DNA of 64,000 nucleotides from Hungatella sp. UBA4396. GTDB lineage: Bacteria > Bacillota > Clostridia > Lachnospirales > Lachnospiraceae. The notes under the pieces were generated by a model. That model saw nothing but the letters and a program-made list of their open reading frames with translations, made no database searches and was not told the origin of the DNA. A program made the position numbers and the translations under genes. This document shows, piece after piece, positions 8,858 to 15,399 of the stretch. Within the stretch, counting starts at the first letter, position 1, and the number at the start of each line of letters is the position of its first letter. The stretch lies in assembly GCA_002389905.1 (NCBI GenBank), contig DGRE01000007.1:71293-135292 (forward strand), written 5' to 3'.

Positions 8858-9065
8858 AATGTTTCCTCCTGGATATATGCACAAACTTGCATAATTATAA
8901 AACACGTGTCAGTTATACATTATATAGTATTTTCAAAATTAATCAAGTACCTGCGCAAATAAGATTCTTATTTTTTAGGAGATTTGTATTTATATTGCAT
9001 GTTTTCAGGCAATCCTATATACTATGGTTTAACCGGATATAAAGCGGAAATGAAGGTAATGGTTT

Positions 9066-9821
9066 ATGAAAGATATTCTAGAAAAAATGGCATGGCCCAT
9101 GGAGGCTCCGTCTCCCTATTCTCTTTTTCATATTTTGTTCCTTGTAACAGGGCTTTTGTTTGTGGTTTTTCTGGCTCATTATACAGCAGGAAGAATAAAA
9201 AATGACAAGCTTCCCAGCCTGCTTTTTTTCTGCGGCCTTTTTCTGACAGCCTCCGAGATCTGGAAGCAGCTTTTTTTGTTTTATGTGGTAAATAACAGGA
9301 CTTATAACTGGTGGTACTTTCCATTTCAGCTATGCAGTCTTCCCATGTACTTCTGCCTGGCTCTCCCCGCCTTTTCTTCCCCTCAAAAAAGAAAGGTCCT
9401 TTATACATTTATGCAGGACTTCAACCTTCTGGGAGGTGTCATGGCGCTGGCAGAGCCGTCGGGACTGTTTCATGACTACTGGTTTTTGACCCTTCACGGG
9501 CTGATCTGGCATTTGCTGCTGATCTTTATCGGGCTTATGATCGCATTTTCCCGCCTTGCTGATTCTTCCCTTATGGGCTTTGTTAAAATACTGCCTTTGT
9601 TTGCTGCCTGCTGTATCATTGCTTCTATTATAAATGTGACTGCAAGGCCCTTAGGACAGGCGGATATGTTTTATATATCCCCCTACTATCCCTCTGCCCA
9701 GATCATTTTTCATGAAATTGCTCTGAAATACGGCACCCATGTTGGAAATGCCGTCTATCTGCTTGCCACCTGTCTGGGCGGTTTTTTATTTCATTTCCTG
9801 TTCAGCCGTTCAAAAACATGA
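9066..9821 (+). CDS. YwaF/TIGR02206-family integral membrane protein
   Basis: Membrane protein of 251 aa with six or seven hydrophobic segments. Characteristic parts are the N-terminal SLFHILFLVTGLLFVVFLAH, then KQLFLFYVVNNRTYNWWYFPFQLCSLPMY, the loop MALAEPSGLFHDYWFLTLHG, and the C-terminal YLLATCLGGFLFHFLF. These match the TIGR02206 family (B. subtilis YwaF), whose function is unknown. The ATG at 9066 has a modest AAGG site. It stands alone on the plus strand and converges on the amidase gene, sharing a hairpin terminator at 9820-9865. Confidence 0.85.
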   Translation: MKDILEKMAWPMEAPSPYSLFHILFLVTGLLFVVFLAHYTAGRIKNDKLPSLLFFCGLFLTASEIWKQLFLFYVVNNRTYNWWYFPFQLCSLPMYFCLALPAFSSPQKRKVLYTFMQDFNLLGGVMALAEPSGLFHDYWFLTLHGLIWHLLLIFIGLMIAFSRLADSSLMGFVKILPLFAACCIIASIINVTARPLGQADMFYISPYYPSAQIIFHEIALKYGTHVGNAVYLLATCLGGFLFHFLFSRSKT

Positions 9822-9865
9822 CGGAAAGAAACCGGCAATGTTACTCCTGCTGTTTTCTTTCCGTC
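9820..9865. terminator. Bidirectional terminator between convergent genes
   Basis: GACGGAAAGAAA (9820-9831) pairs perfectly with TTTCTTTCCGTC (9854-9865). It includes the stop codon of the YwaF-like gene and the 3' end of the amidase gene, so it probably serves both convergent messages. Confidence 0.65.
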
Positions 9866-10566
9866 TTCACATCCTTTAAAAACTGCTTCCACTCATCCTC
9901 ATGAGCTACGAAATACCGGGGGCAGTCCTTTCCTGTTGCATCGTAATGGCGGATGACATCCTTTTCCGTTAATCCCAGATTATTACAAAGCCAGGCAGTC
10001 AGCTTTACCAGGGAATCATATGTTTCATCATTGAATTTCCCTGTTTCATCGGGGTGACAGCATTCAATGGAAACTGTATTGGTGTTCTTTTCCTTTGAGG
10101 TGGAGTAGGCCACCTCATAGATGGGAATTCCCTGAAGAATCTCTCCCTCTAAGCCGATGATAAAATGGCTGCTGGCTGAGATTTTCTTAATCCCTGTCTG
10201 GGCTTTTAGGTTGTTAAAATAATTCATGTTCTGTTTGGCCGTAGTTCCCGGATTGGCTACATAGTGAATGACGATTTCATTGATCTTGTCCATTTCTTCG
10301 CCGGGTCTTGAATAGGGATTGATCTGAATAAAATCCTCTTCTATCCACTCCGGCATCTGAATTTCTTTTAAATATATGTAGTTCCTGTTAAAAAACAGGC
10401 TCATGAGCCACAATACTCCTGCCAATACGGCAGTCAGCACAAGAATTGCGGCTCCTATGAAAAGTACACGCTTCTTTTTCTGTTTTCGCTTATTCTTCTT
10501 CCGCCGGATTCTGGCCCGGCGACGGCGTTCCAGCTCATCCAAGCCTTCTTTTCTCCTCTGGTCCAT
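9841..10566 (-). CDS. Membrane-anchored N-acetylmuramoyl-L-alanine amidase (Amidase_2 family)
   Basis: Predicted peptidoglycan amidase, 241 aa. A very basic N-terminus (arginine/lysine-rich to about residue 32) precedes one membrane segment (VLFIGAAILVLTAVLAGVLW), so the enzyme faces outward. The catalytic domain shows the zinc ligands of the PGRP/Amidase_2 fold: IVIHYVA, VIRHYDATGKDCP with His and Cys, and the substrate loop SSHFIIGLEGEI. I chose ATG 10566, eight bases after GGAG, over the TTG two codons upstream, which is too close to the site. It could act on wall turnover or sporulation; context does not decide. Confidence 0.9.
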   Translation of the reverse strand: MDQRRKEGLDELERRRRARIRRKKNKRKQKKKRVLFIGAAILVLTAVLAGVLWLMSLFFNRNYIYLKEIQMPEWIEEDFIQINPYSRPGEEMDKINEIVIHYVANPGTTAKQNMNYFNNLKAQTGIKKISASSHFIIGLEGEILQGIPIYEVAYSTSKEKNTNTVSIECCHPDETGKFNDETYDSLVKLTAWLCNNLGLTEKDVIRHYDATGKDCPRYFVAHEDEWKQFLKDVKTERKQQE

Positions 10567-10638
10567 ATCCAAAACTCCTGGTTTTCCCTTTTCTTTGGTT
10601 TATACTGTTTCTTTCAGGCAGTCCCCATTTGCTCCGGA

Positions 10639-10860
10639 TTAAGCCGCATGGCTTACCAGTTTCTCGGGGAGGGCATCTGCACTGTAACACACGATTTTTA
10701 CCTGTTTTCCAATTCCAATGCTCATAACGCCCATCAGTGATTTTCCGTCAATCACCGTTTGCCCGCAAATAACCTCAATGCTGAAATCACACTTTTCCGC
10801 CCTTATGACAAATTCCACCAGCTCCTCTACTGTGGAAAATGTATGTTCCATATGTCTCAT
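10639..10860 (-). CDS. HPr-like protein without the active-site histidine
   Basis: A 73-aa protein with the second half of an HPr fold: GKSLMGVMSIGIGKQVKIVCYS aligns with the regulatory-serine region of HPr (S-I-M-G-V-M-S-L-G-I), so a Ser46 equivalent is present. The first half reads FSTVEELVEFVIRAEKC where HPr has G-L/I-H-A-R-P; there is no histidine at the phosphotransfer site, and the C-terminal helix is short. It should not be able to carry phosphate in the PTS sugar relay, and may act like Crh in catabolite regulation (inference). AAGGAGGGG precedes the ATG. It stands alone next to the ICE junction. Confidence 0.8.
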   Translation of the reverse strand: MRHMEHTFSTVEELVEFVIRAEKCDFSIEVICGQTVIDGKSLMGVMSIGIGKQVKIVCYSADALPEKLVSHAA

Positions 10861-11020
10861 TCTTACCCCTCCTTTTCCCCCTTATTTGATTATTTTATCT
10901 CTTTTTTCAACGAAAAGATATAGATTTTTTCTTACAAATATAGGTATTTTATAGATATTTCTATTGTTTACAATATTTAGGAGGTGTAAACAGGAAAATA
11001 ACAAATTTTTTATAAACTAC

Positions 11021-11049
11021 TACACAAAATTGGGTTTATCATGTATAAT
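11021..11049 (+). promoter_or_regulatory. Probable native promoter of the interrupted tRNA-Ser
   Basis: TATAAT (11044-11049) sits 17 bp before the first tRNA-Ser segment at 11066. A poor -35 (TACACA, 11021-11026) lies 17 bp upstream of it. The strong -10 is immediately preceded by TG. The promoter now drives only the 5' half of the tRNA. Confidence 0.55.
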
Positions 11050-11065
11050 CTTATTGCTGTCTAAT

Positions 11066-11107
11066 GGAGACGTATCGAAGTGGTCATAACGAGCCTGACT
11101 CGAAATC
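11066..11107 (+). pseudogene. 5' half of tRNA-Ser(CGA), interrupted at the anticodon arm; candidate attachment core
   Basis: 42 bp identical to the first 42 bp of the intact tRNA-Ser at 11257-11298 except for one base in the acceptor arm (A at 11070, G at 11261). Identity stops just after the anticodon loop (CTCGAAATC), where unrelated sequence begins. It lies behind a good -10 box, so it is probably the original chromosomal gene, cut by integration. The crossover would lie inside this 42-bp identity. Confidence 0.8.
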
Positions 11108-11217
11108 CACTCGGTCAGTTGCCTTGATAATGCCGGAAACCCTTGAGTTTCCGTGGGTTTGCGGGATTTTGAAAATTTAGTGTTTTAGCGATTTCTACGG
11201 TTTTTCTACACTTTGCC

Positions 11218-11247
11218 TTGACTTCTACGCGGGGCTTGGTGTATTAA
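11218..11247 (+). promoter_or_regulatory. Promoter-like sequence of the complete tRNA-Ser
   Basis: TTGACT (11218-11223) and TATTAA (11242-11247) are 18 bp apart and end 9 bp before the intact tRNA-Ser. This would let the second tRNA copy be transcribed although the original promoter is 190 bp away. Confidence 0.5.
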
Positions 11248-11256
11248 AATAAATAT

Positions 11257-11345
11257 GGAGGCGTATCGAAGTGGTCATAACGAGCCTGACTCGAAATCAG
11301 GTTGTCCTCACGGGCACGTGAGTTCGAATCTCACCGCCTCCGCCA
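11257..11345 (+). tRNA. tRNA-Ser, anticodon CGA, with encoded CCA
   Basis: Complete class II tRNA. The acceptor arm GGAGGCG (11257-11263) pairs with CGCCTCC (11335-11341), followed by discriminator G and encoded CCA (11343-11345). The anticodon arm CCTGA-CTCGAAA-TCAGG places anticodon CGA, reading UCG. A long variable arm typical of serine tRNAs follows, then GAGTTCGAATCTC as T arm. A strong terminator begins one base later. Its 5' half is duplicated at 11066-11107. Confidence 0.95.
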
Positions 11346-11346
11346 G

Positions 11347-11391
11347 GGGCCTGTTTGCGGTCAATGTCCGCAACAGGCCCTCCATTTTTTT
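11347..11391 (+). terminator. Terminator after tRNA-Ser
   Basis: GGGCCTGTTTGCGG (11347-11360) pairs with CCGCAACAGGCCC (11368-11380), followed by TCCA and seven T. It lies immediately after the CCA end. Confidence 0.9.
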
Positions 11392-11400
11392 ACCTTTTCT

Positions 11401-11427
11401 ACGCTCTCTTTTGAGGGCGTTTTTTTG
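11401..11427 (+). terminator. Second plus-strand terminator
   Basis: ACGCTCTC, a TTTT loop and GAGGGCGT (one G-U pair) are followed by seven T. It doubles the barrier between the chromosomal tRNA transcript and the ICE. Confidence 0.8.
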
Positions 11428-11541
11428 TTTGTGTAGAAAACGGATATGCCTGAGTCCTCACTCTATAAGGCTTTTCCGTATTCCCATAAAGCAGTCCGTA
11501 GAAAATCAGTTGACCGCTGCAAGTCCAGTAGGTTCTGCCAC

Positions 11542-12753
11542 TTAGTTTCTTTCAAACATCCCATCCATAACCAAGCCAGATTCGATCTGTGCGTGGAAGT
11601 CCAGATGAGAGTAAATGTCCGCTGTGGTCGAAAATGTGCTGTGCCCCAGCCATATCTGGATTTGCTTCATTGATATCCCATTTGCAAGCAGTAGGCTGGC
11701 GCAGGAATGTCTTAAATCGTGAAACCGGATTTTTTTGAGGTCGGCTTTTTCAAGCACCCAGCTAAAGTGATCCGTCACATAATTAGGGCGCATGAGCTTC
11801 CCTGTTTGGTCGAGGCAGATGTAGTCGAGGTAATCCCGGCAGTAAGAGCGCTTGAACAGCTTTCGATACATTTCTTGCTTTTCCTTTTCTGCAAGCAGTA
11901 GCTTTTCCACCGATGGCAGTAACGGAAGGGTGCGGAAGCTGGACTTGGTTTTCAGTACATCTTCCCCGACCGCTATGGATTTGCCATCTACCGTGTCCTC
12001 AATCACCTTGTGCTTGATGGAGATGGTTTTTTGTTCGAGGTTGATCGCATCCCACTTTAATCCCAGGACTTCACTTCGGCGTAAGCCATAGTAAGCTGCC
12101 AGCTTCACACAAATCTCCAAGGGATCATCTGATATCGCATCAAACAGCGCCATCATTTCCTCTGCGGAATAAAACTGAGCATGGTATACATTCTTCTTTG
12201 GCCTGTCTACCCTGTCAGCGGGGTTACTGCCGATGATCTCCTTTTTCACCGCATTCTGCAATGCTCTGCGGAGGACTGCGTGATAATGGATGACCGTATT
12301 CGGTGTGTGACCCTCATCAAAAATTGATTGATGAAAGTCCTGAATATGCTGTGGAGTAACCTCCGCCAAGGTGATGTCCAGTTCAGTAAAGTACCGGCTG
12401 ATTCGCCCATCCAGCATGGTTTGATAGCCTTTGAATGTTGTTTTGGCTATCGTGGGCTTTGCTTGTATCAGCCATTTTTGAAGGTAGTCGGTAAACAGCA
12501 CCTCCGCATGGGGATTACGTTTGCCCTCGATCAGCTCTCTGGCCCGTTCCTCGGCCTCCCGACGCTCCTTTTCTTCCTGCTCCTGTTCGTATTCCAACCG
12601 AATTTGGTCAAAGGCTTTTTTAGCTTTTCTGTCGCTGGTTCCCGCTACCGGCAGTCCGGTGGGAATCCATTTGGTTTTTCTTTTTCCGTCTACTTTGATA
12701 TAAAGGACAGCATAAAAAGTATTGTTTTTTTCTTGTAGGCAGCCTGTTATCAT
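11542..12753 (-). CDS. int: Tyrosine recombinase / site-specific integrase of the ICE
   Basis: Catalyses integration and excision at tRNA-Ser, 403 aa, Tn916/phage-type layout. An N-terminal arm-DNA-binding region (about 1-60) is followed by a charged linker with a coiled-coil look (about 60-85). A SAM-like core-binding domain (about 85-175) precedes the catalytic domain. Catalytic residues are visible: first Arg in YYGLRRSEVLGL, then HDLRHSCAS (H-x-x-R), WLGHSTFSTT and the nucleophile Tyr in TADIYSHLD. AAAGGAGG precedes ATG 12753. It lies about 200 bp from the intact tRNA copy and reads toward it, the usual arrangement. The upstream excisionase-like gene is in the same direction. Confidence 0.95.
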   Translation of the reverse strand: MITGCLQEKNNTFYAVLYIKVDGKRKTKWIPTGLPVAGTSDRKAKKAFDQIRLEYEQEQEEKERREAEERARELIEGKRNPHAEVLFTDYLQKWLIQAKPTIAKTTFKGYQTMLDGRISRYFTELDITLAEVTPQHIQDFHQSIFDEGHTPNTVIHYHAVLRRALQNAVKKEIIGSNPADRVDRPKKNVYHAQFYSAEEMMALFDAISDDPLEICVKLAAYYGLRRSEVLGLKWDAINLEQKTISIKHKVIEDTVDGKSIAVGEDVLKTKSSFRTLPLLPSVEKLLLAEKEKQEMYRKLFKRSYCRDYLDYICLDQTGKLMRPNYVTDHFSWVLEKADLKKIRFHDLRHSCASLLLANGISMKQIQIWLGHSTFSTTADIYSHLDFHAQIESGLVMDGMFERN

Positions 12754-12901
12754 GGTTATCCTCCTTTGAAATAACAGCGTATTTGCCTACCATTGACAAC
12801 ATCACAATACCACAGAAGGCATGGGATAGCTACTGTTTTACGCGGAAGCAACCCAACGGATTTTTCTACGGTCTTGGGCCAATAATAAGCAAAAAACCAT
12901 A

Positions 12902-13120
12902 TCAACCAATCTTGATATGGCACATTTCTTCACTCAGTAAATATTCAATAACGCATGCTTTGGGAATCTTATAGGTCCGTCCAATGCGAACACTATGTAT
13001 CTCTTTTTCCGAAAGCAATTTATAAGCCAGTTTCCGGCTGATGCCTCCGAGCATTTCTCGTAATTGATTTACCTCGACTACATCGGGGTATTTTTCAAAC
13101 ATGATTGTTTTGTTGCTCAT
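12902..13120 (-). CDS. Excisionase-like / HTH_17 DNA-binding protein
   Basis: Small protein of 72 aa just upstream of int. It has a MerR/excisionase-type winged-helix signature: VVEVNQLREMLGGISRKLAYKLL, then HSVRIGRTYKIPKACVIEYL, where R-I-G-R-x-Y-K-I-P is the classical wing. Such proteins bend att DNA during excision or regulate int. I chose ATG 13120 (MSNKTIMF) because a GGGGGG site lies 8 bp upstream; the in-frame ATG at 13138 overlaps the toxin gene. It is 14 bp downstream of the MazF-like gene. Confidence 0.85.
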   Translation of the reverse strand: MSNKTIMFEKYPDVVEVNQLREMLGGISRKLAYKLLSEKEIHSVRIGRTYKIPKACVIEYLLSEEMCHIKIG

Positions 13121-13134
13121 AAAAATTCCCCCCT

Positions 13135-13503
13135 TCATAAAAAAAGCGCCGGACTAAGTCCGATGCTGATAGAAAGTGCCTGGTTGATTTCTTCCATCTC
13201 CTGTTCATCCAGTTTGCCGATCCAGCCCCGAAGTCGAGTCCGGTCAATGGTGCGTATCTGCTCCAGAAGTGCAAAGGACTCTCTGGACAATCTGCCCGCC
13301 CCGGCAATAGCCGTATGGGTGGGTAAGGGCTTTTTCGGCTTGCCGGTGATGGCGCAGACGATGGTGGTGGGGCTGTAGTGGTTGCCTATGTCATTTTGCA
13401 GGATAAGTACAGGACGGATGCCCCCTTGTTCACAGCCCATAACGGGGTTTAAATCGGCGTAGTAAATATCGCCGCGGCTGATGCCTTGCTTCATCGTGTT
13501 CAA
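13135..13503 (-). CDS. MazF/PemK-type ribonuclease toxin
   Basis: Predicted sequence-specific mRNA endoribonuclease of type II toxin-antitoxin systems, 122 aa. The signature start RGDIYYADLNPVMGCEQGGIRPV is typical (beta-barrel PemK fold), with LILQNDIGN and later IRTIDRTRLRGWIGKL. The best start is TTG 13503, 8 bp after AAGGAGG; an ATG three codons later is weaker. No antitoxin gene of RHH or AbrB type is seen directly upstream, where MazE would normally lie. It sits in line with the excisionase-like gene and int, so it may have a role in element control rather than classical addiction. Confidence 0.9.
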   Translation of the reverse strand: MNTMKQGISRGDIYYADLNPVMGCEQGGIRPVLILQNDIGNHYSPTTIVCAITGKPKKPLPTHTAIAGAGRLSRESFALLEQIRTIDRTRLRGWIGKLDEQEMEEINQALSISIGLSPALFL

Positions 13504-14088
13504 ACTTTACACCTCCTTGATTCGAGATTCTCTGTTTTTTCTTAATGGCACAAATATAGGGATCGCCCTGCTGTATAAGCAGAGCGATCCCCATCGCTTC
13601 TGACATTAAGTCTTTTTTTATAATCAAGGCGCTTAATTCGACACTACTCCCCAAGCGCACTGTGCAAAGCGTATGAGTCTTGCACAACAAAGGCGATGGC
13701 CTGAACTGCGGCTGGCTTCGCCGCATCATGGGAATTTCACCCCCGCCAGGATCTCTGCCGGTTGCTCTCATTGCGTGATCCCCCGGTCGCGGGGGGCTAT
13801 GACGGAGCAAAAGTATCATTATAGGCTGACGGGATCATTGCGAGACAGGCCGCCACAGCCTGTTTTCCGGTCGGATGGGTACCGCTTTGCACCTTATTTG
13901 GCCGTCTTTGATAGGAGCAGGAAGAAACGAGCGAACAGAAAAATGAGTGATTTCACTTTTCTTGCTGCCTGCCTACAGGTGGTCTTGGCGCATCCTCCGA
14001 GGTCGCTTTACCCTTTCGGGGTCCGTCAGCTAACGTGTTCAGGTCATCGGATATTAAGTTTTCAAGGAACCATGGAGGGAATGAGAAA
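13504..14088. other. 0.6-kb non-coding, hairpin-rich stretch
   Basis: No open frame here has a ribosome binding site or familiar protein features. Visible structures include the imperfect hairpin at 13558-13592 (GGGATCGC / GCGATCCC arms) and the C/G-rich palindrome around 13780-13798 (CCCCCGGTCGCGGGGGG). On the minus strand, near 14052-14066, the sequence GTTCCTTGAAAACTTAATA resembles the TTTGAAAACT tract found near antitermination signals of Firmicutes rRNA spacers. It would be the untranslated leader of the MazF-excisionase-int transcript. The sigma-like gene upstream has its own terminator (14089-14125), so a promoter within this stretch is expected. The role is unproven. Confidence 0.45.
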
Positions 14089-14125
14089 AACCCCCTCACT
14101 ACTAATCCGGTTTCGTGAGGGGGTT
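14089..14125 (-). terminator. Terminator of the sigma-like gene
   Basis: AACCCCCTCAC (14089-14099) and GTGAGGGGGTT (14115-14125) form a perfect stem; on the minus strand it is followed by TTTTTCTC. It lies 14 bp past the sigma-like stop codon. Confidence 0.85.
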
Positions 14126-14139
14126 GGACGGAAAAATTT

Positions 14140-14559
14140 TTACTTTTCCATAAGTTTTTTTAAAGTACGCAGAATTTTAACCTTTCGGTCGTGGATTGTC
14201 ATGCGCGGGATACCAGTTTCCGCTGCCAGTTGATGCTCGCTTTTATTCTTAAAAAACAGAGTAAAAATCAGTTCCTGTTCCTCTTTGGCAAGCTGGGAAA
14301 GGCACAAGTGGAGTTTTTCGGCTATCAGCTTGTCCGTGACAATATCCTCCACACGGGGAGAAGAGAGATCTGAAATCGCATCCTCACCATTGGTTTCCTC
14401 CGTATCCAAGGCACTGTAATAAAACACACCATGTGCTGCGTCCTTTTCCTCCAGATGTAGTTCACGGCGTTTCATGCGGTAATATGTTAAATAGACTTCT
14501 TCGGTGACAGGGACGAGCTGCCCCTGAACTTTGATTTGATACTCTTTCTTTTCTGCCAT
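14140..14559 (-). CDS. Sigma-70 region-4-like regulator of the ICE
   Basis: A 139-aa protein whose C-terminal third is a sigma region-4 helix-turn-helix. LSQLAKEEQELIFTLFFKNKSEHQLAAETGIPRMTIHDRKVKILRTL has the order of sigma-70 r4 (first helix, E-x-x-L-A helix, then recognition helix). The N-terminal part (YLTYYRMKRRELHLEEKD) resembles other ICE-encoded regulators of this type. I chose ATG 14559 (MAEKKEYQ) because GGAGG lies 9 bp upstream; the longer in-frame start at 14601 lacks a site. Such genes in Clostridiales ICEs probably control element transcription; the targets are unknown. Confidence 0.85.
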   Translation of the reverse strand: MAEKKEYQIKVQGQLVPVTEEVYLTYYRMKRRELHLEEKDAAHGVFYYSALDTEETNGEDAISDLSSPRVEDIVTDKLIAEKLHLCLSQLAKEEQELIFTLFFKNKSEHQLAAETGIPRMTIHDRKVKILRTLKKLMEK

Positions 14560-14718
14560 ATGGCTTGTCCTCCGTTTTCTGAAATTTTGATGGTGAGTCA
14601 AAATGTCAGAAGCGGAGGGGAGCGGCAGCGTGGAAACGACCTGCTTATATTAGAAACATGCCACATTTCCCCTGAATATGGTAAATATGGTCGGAGTATA
14701 GATTTTTTTGTCGAAAGA

Positions 14719-14759
14719 AAAAAGTCAGCACTGCGCCCATGGCGAAATGCTGACTTTTT
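14719..14759. terminator. Hairpin upstream of the sigma-like gene
   Basis: AAAAGTCAGCA (ending 14730) pairs with TGCTGACTTTTT (from 14748). T-runs occur on both strands, so it can end transcription in both directions. It separates the riboswitch transcript upstream from the sigma-like gene. Confidence 0.75.
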
Positions 14760-14817
14760 CAAAATTACAATATGAGATTGTTTGGGTGGTGGGTAATATG
14801 TACGAGCTCTGTCTGCT

Positions 14818-14874
14818 CTATTGCCACCTCTTATAAGTATAAAACCCCATAGGATACCCCTCTCGCCGGAGCAT
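14818..14874 (-). CDS. Possible 18-aa leader or remnant peptide below the riboswitch
   Basis: A very short frame, MLRREGYPMGFYTYKRWQ, is the first sizeable open frame downstream of the c-di-GMP riboswitch. There is no ideal ribosome binding site. A shorter version from the internal Met (14850) is possible. It may be the tail of a lost gene. I recognise no family. Confidence 0.25.
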   Translation of the reverse strand: MLRREGYPMGFYTYKRWQ

Positions 14875-14932
14875 GGCGAAAGCCGGTATCCCGATATCCT
14901 GTTTATCCGTCAAAAACCGACAGACAGATATA

Positions 14933-14961
14933 GAGCCTGCCCTTTGAATGAGGGCAGGCTC
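14933..14961 (-). promoter_or_regulatory. Stem-loop directly below the riboswitch (possible expression platform)
   Basis: GAGCCTGCCCT and AGGGCAGGCTC pair perfectly around a 7-nt loop. Flanking CAAAAACC (14911-14918) and GGTTTTTG (14967-14974) can extend the helix. A T-run of five at 14912-14916 on the minus strand could make it a terminator. Confidence 0.55.
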
Positions 14962-14972
14962 CGCATGGTTTT

Positions 14973-15056
14973 TGGCAGCCAGGCTATCATAGCGCAGTAA
15001 AGCACCTTAGACCCTATGGCTTTGCGTCCCCATCTTTTGATGGGTTTGCCCTTGGC
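14973..15056 (-). ncRNA. Cyclic di-GMP-I (GEMM) riboswitch
   Basis: On the minus strand the aptamer core is clear: AAGGGCAAACC, then a short stem with AAAAGATGG, GGGACGCAAAGCC, ATAGGGTCTAAGG, a second stem, and GATAGCCTGGCTGCC as closing strand. The GGGACGCAAAGCC and CCTAAGG-type tetraloop receptor elements are diagnostic for the GEMM-I aptamer. It binds c-di-GMP and switches downstream transcription or translation. Downstream lie a hairpin and only an 18-aa frame before a terminator. A decayed GGDEF gene end lies 64 bp upstream. Confidence 0.92.
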
Positions 15057-15120
15057 TTTATTTTTATTTTTACTGGACTTTCTCTATGCATCGTTAAACT
15101 TCATGCATTGAACAGGTATT

Positions 15121-15180
15121 TTATAACACCTTCACTCTATTTCTTCCTTCTGCTTTTGCCATATACATAGCTTCAGTTCC
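15121..15180 (-). pseudogene. Remnant of a GGDEF (diguanylate cyclase) gene 3' end
   Basis: One minus-strand frame ends MYMAKAEGRNRVKVL-stop, matching the conserved C-terminus of GGDEF domains (A-D-x-A-M/L-Y-x-A-K-x-x-G-R-N-R-V). Upstream the frame is closed by a stop after about 19 codons, and no GGDEF or RxxD motif is found in 15181-15399, so the rest was lost. Another open frame through 15181-15300 (with TDIKGNYRYLTELECL) has no recognisable family. I see nothing else in 15181-15399. Confidence 0.5.
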
Positions 15181-15399
15181 TTAAAGCAATACTGATAGAA
15201 CAGCTCTCTGTTCTTTTTTAAGCACTCCAATTCAGTCAAATAACGGTAATTACCTTTTATATCCGTCATTTTCGTGGATAGATACATTCCCTCGATTTCC
15301 GGCAAATTGGGATGAACTACGTCTTATAGATCCGTTGAAATTGCCAAGATGATAGGGACAACATGAGTGCTATTCTTTTGACTTCATAACAAATTAATC

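Larger units (their letters stand above)
11193..11503. repeat. Cluster of TTCTACR heptamers around the tRNA-Ser junction
   Basis: TTCTACG or TTCTACA occurs at 11193-11199, 11204-11210, 11223-11229 and 11397-11403 on the plus strand, and at 11432-11438 and 11497-11503 on the minus strand. A further plus-strand copy at 12864-12870 lies upstream of the integrase start. Six copies in 311 bp is far above chance for a 7-mer. Repeated short sites beside an att site are the usual form of integrase arm-binding sites, so that is the likely role (inference). Confidence 0.6.

Noticed and set aside
13673..14233. A 186-codon plus-strand frame across the 13.5-14.1 kb gap
   Set aside because: It runs through a terminator and the sigma-like gene end, has no RBS, and the amino-acid order is not protein-like. 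I treat the gap as non-coding.
14818..14874. The idea that this 18-aa frame is a known antimicrobial or leader peptide
   Set aside because: No ribosome binding site of quality and no recognisable family; listed only as a low-confidence frame under the riboswitch.
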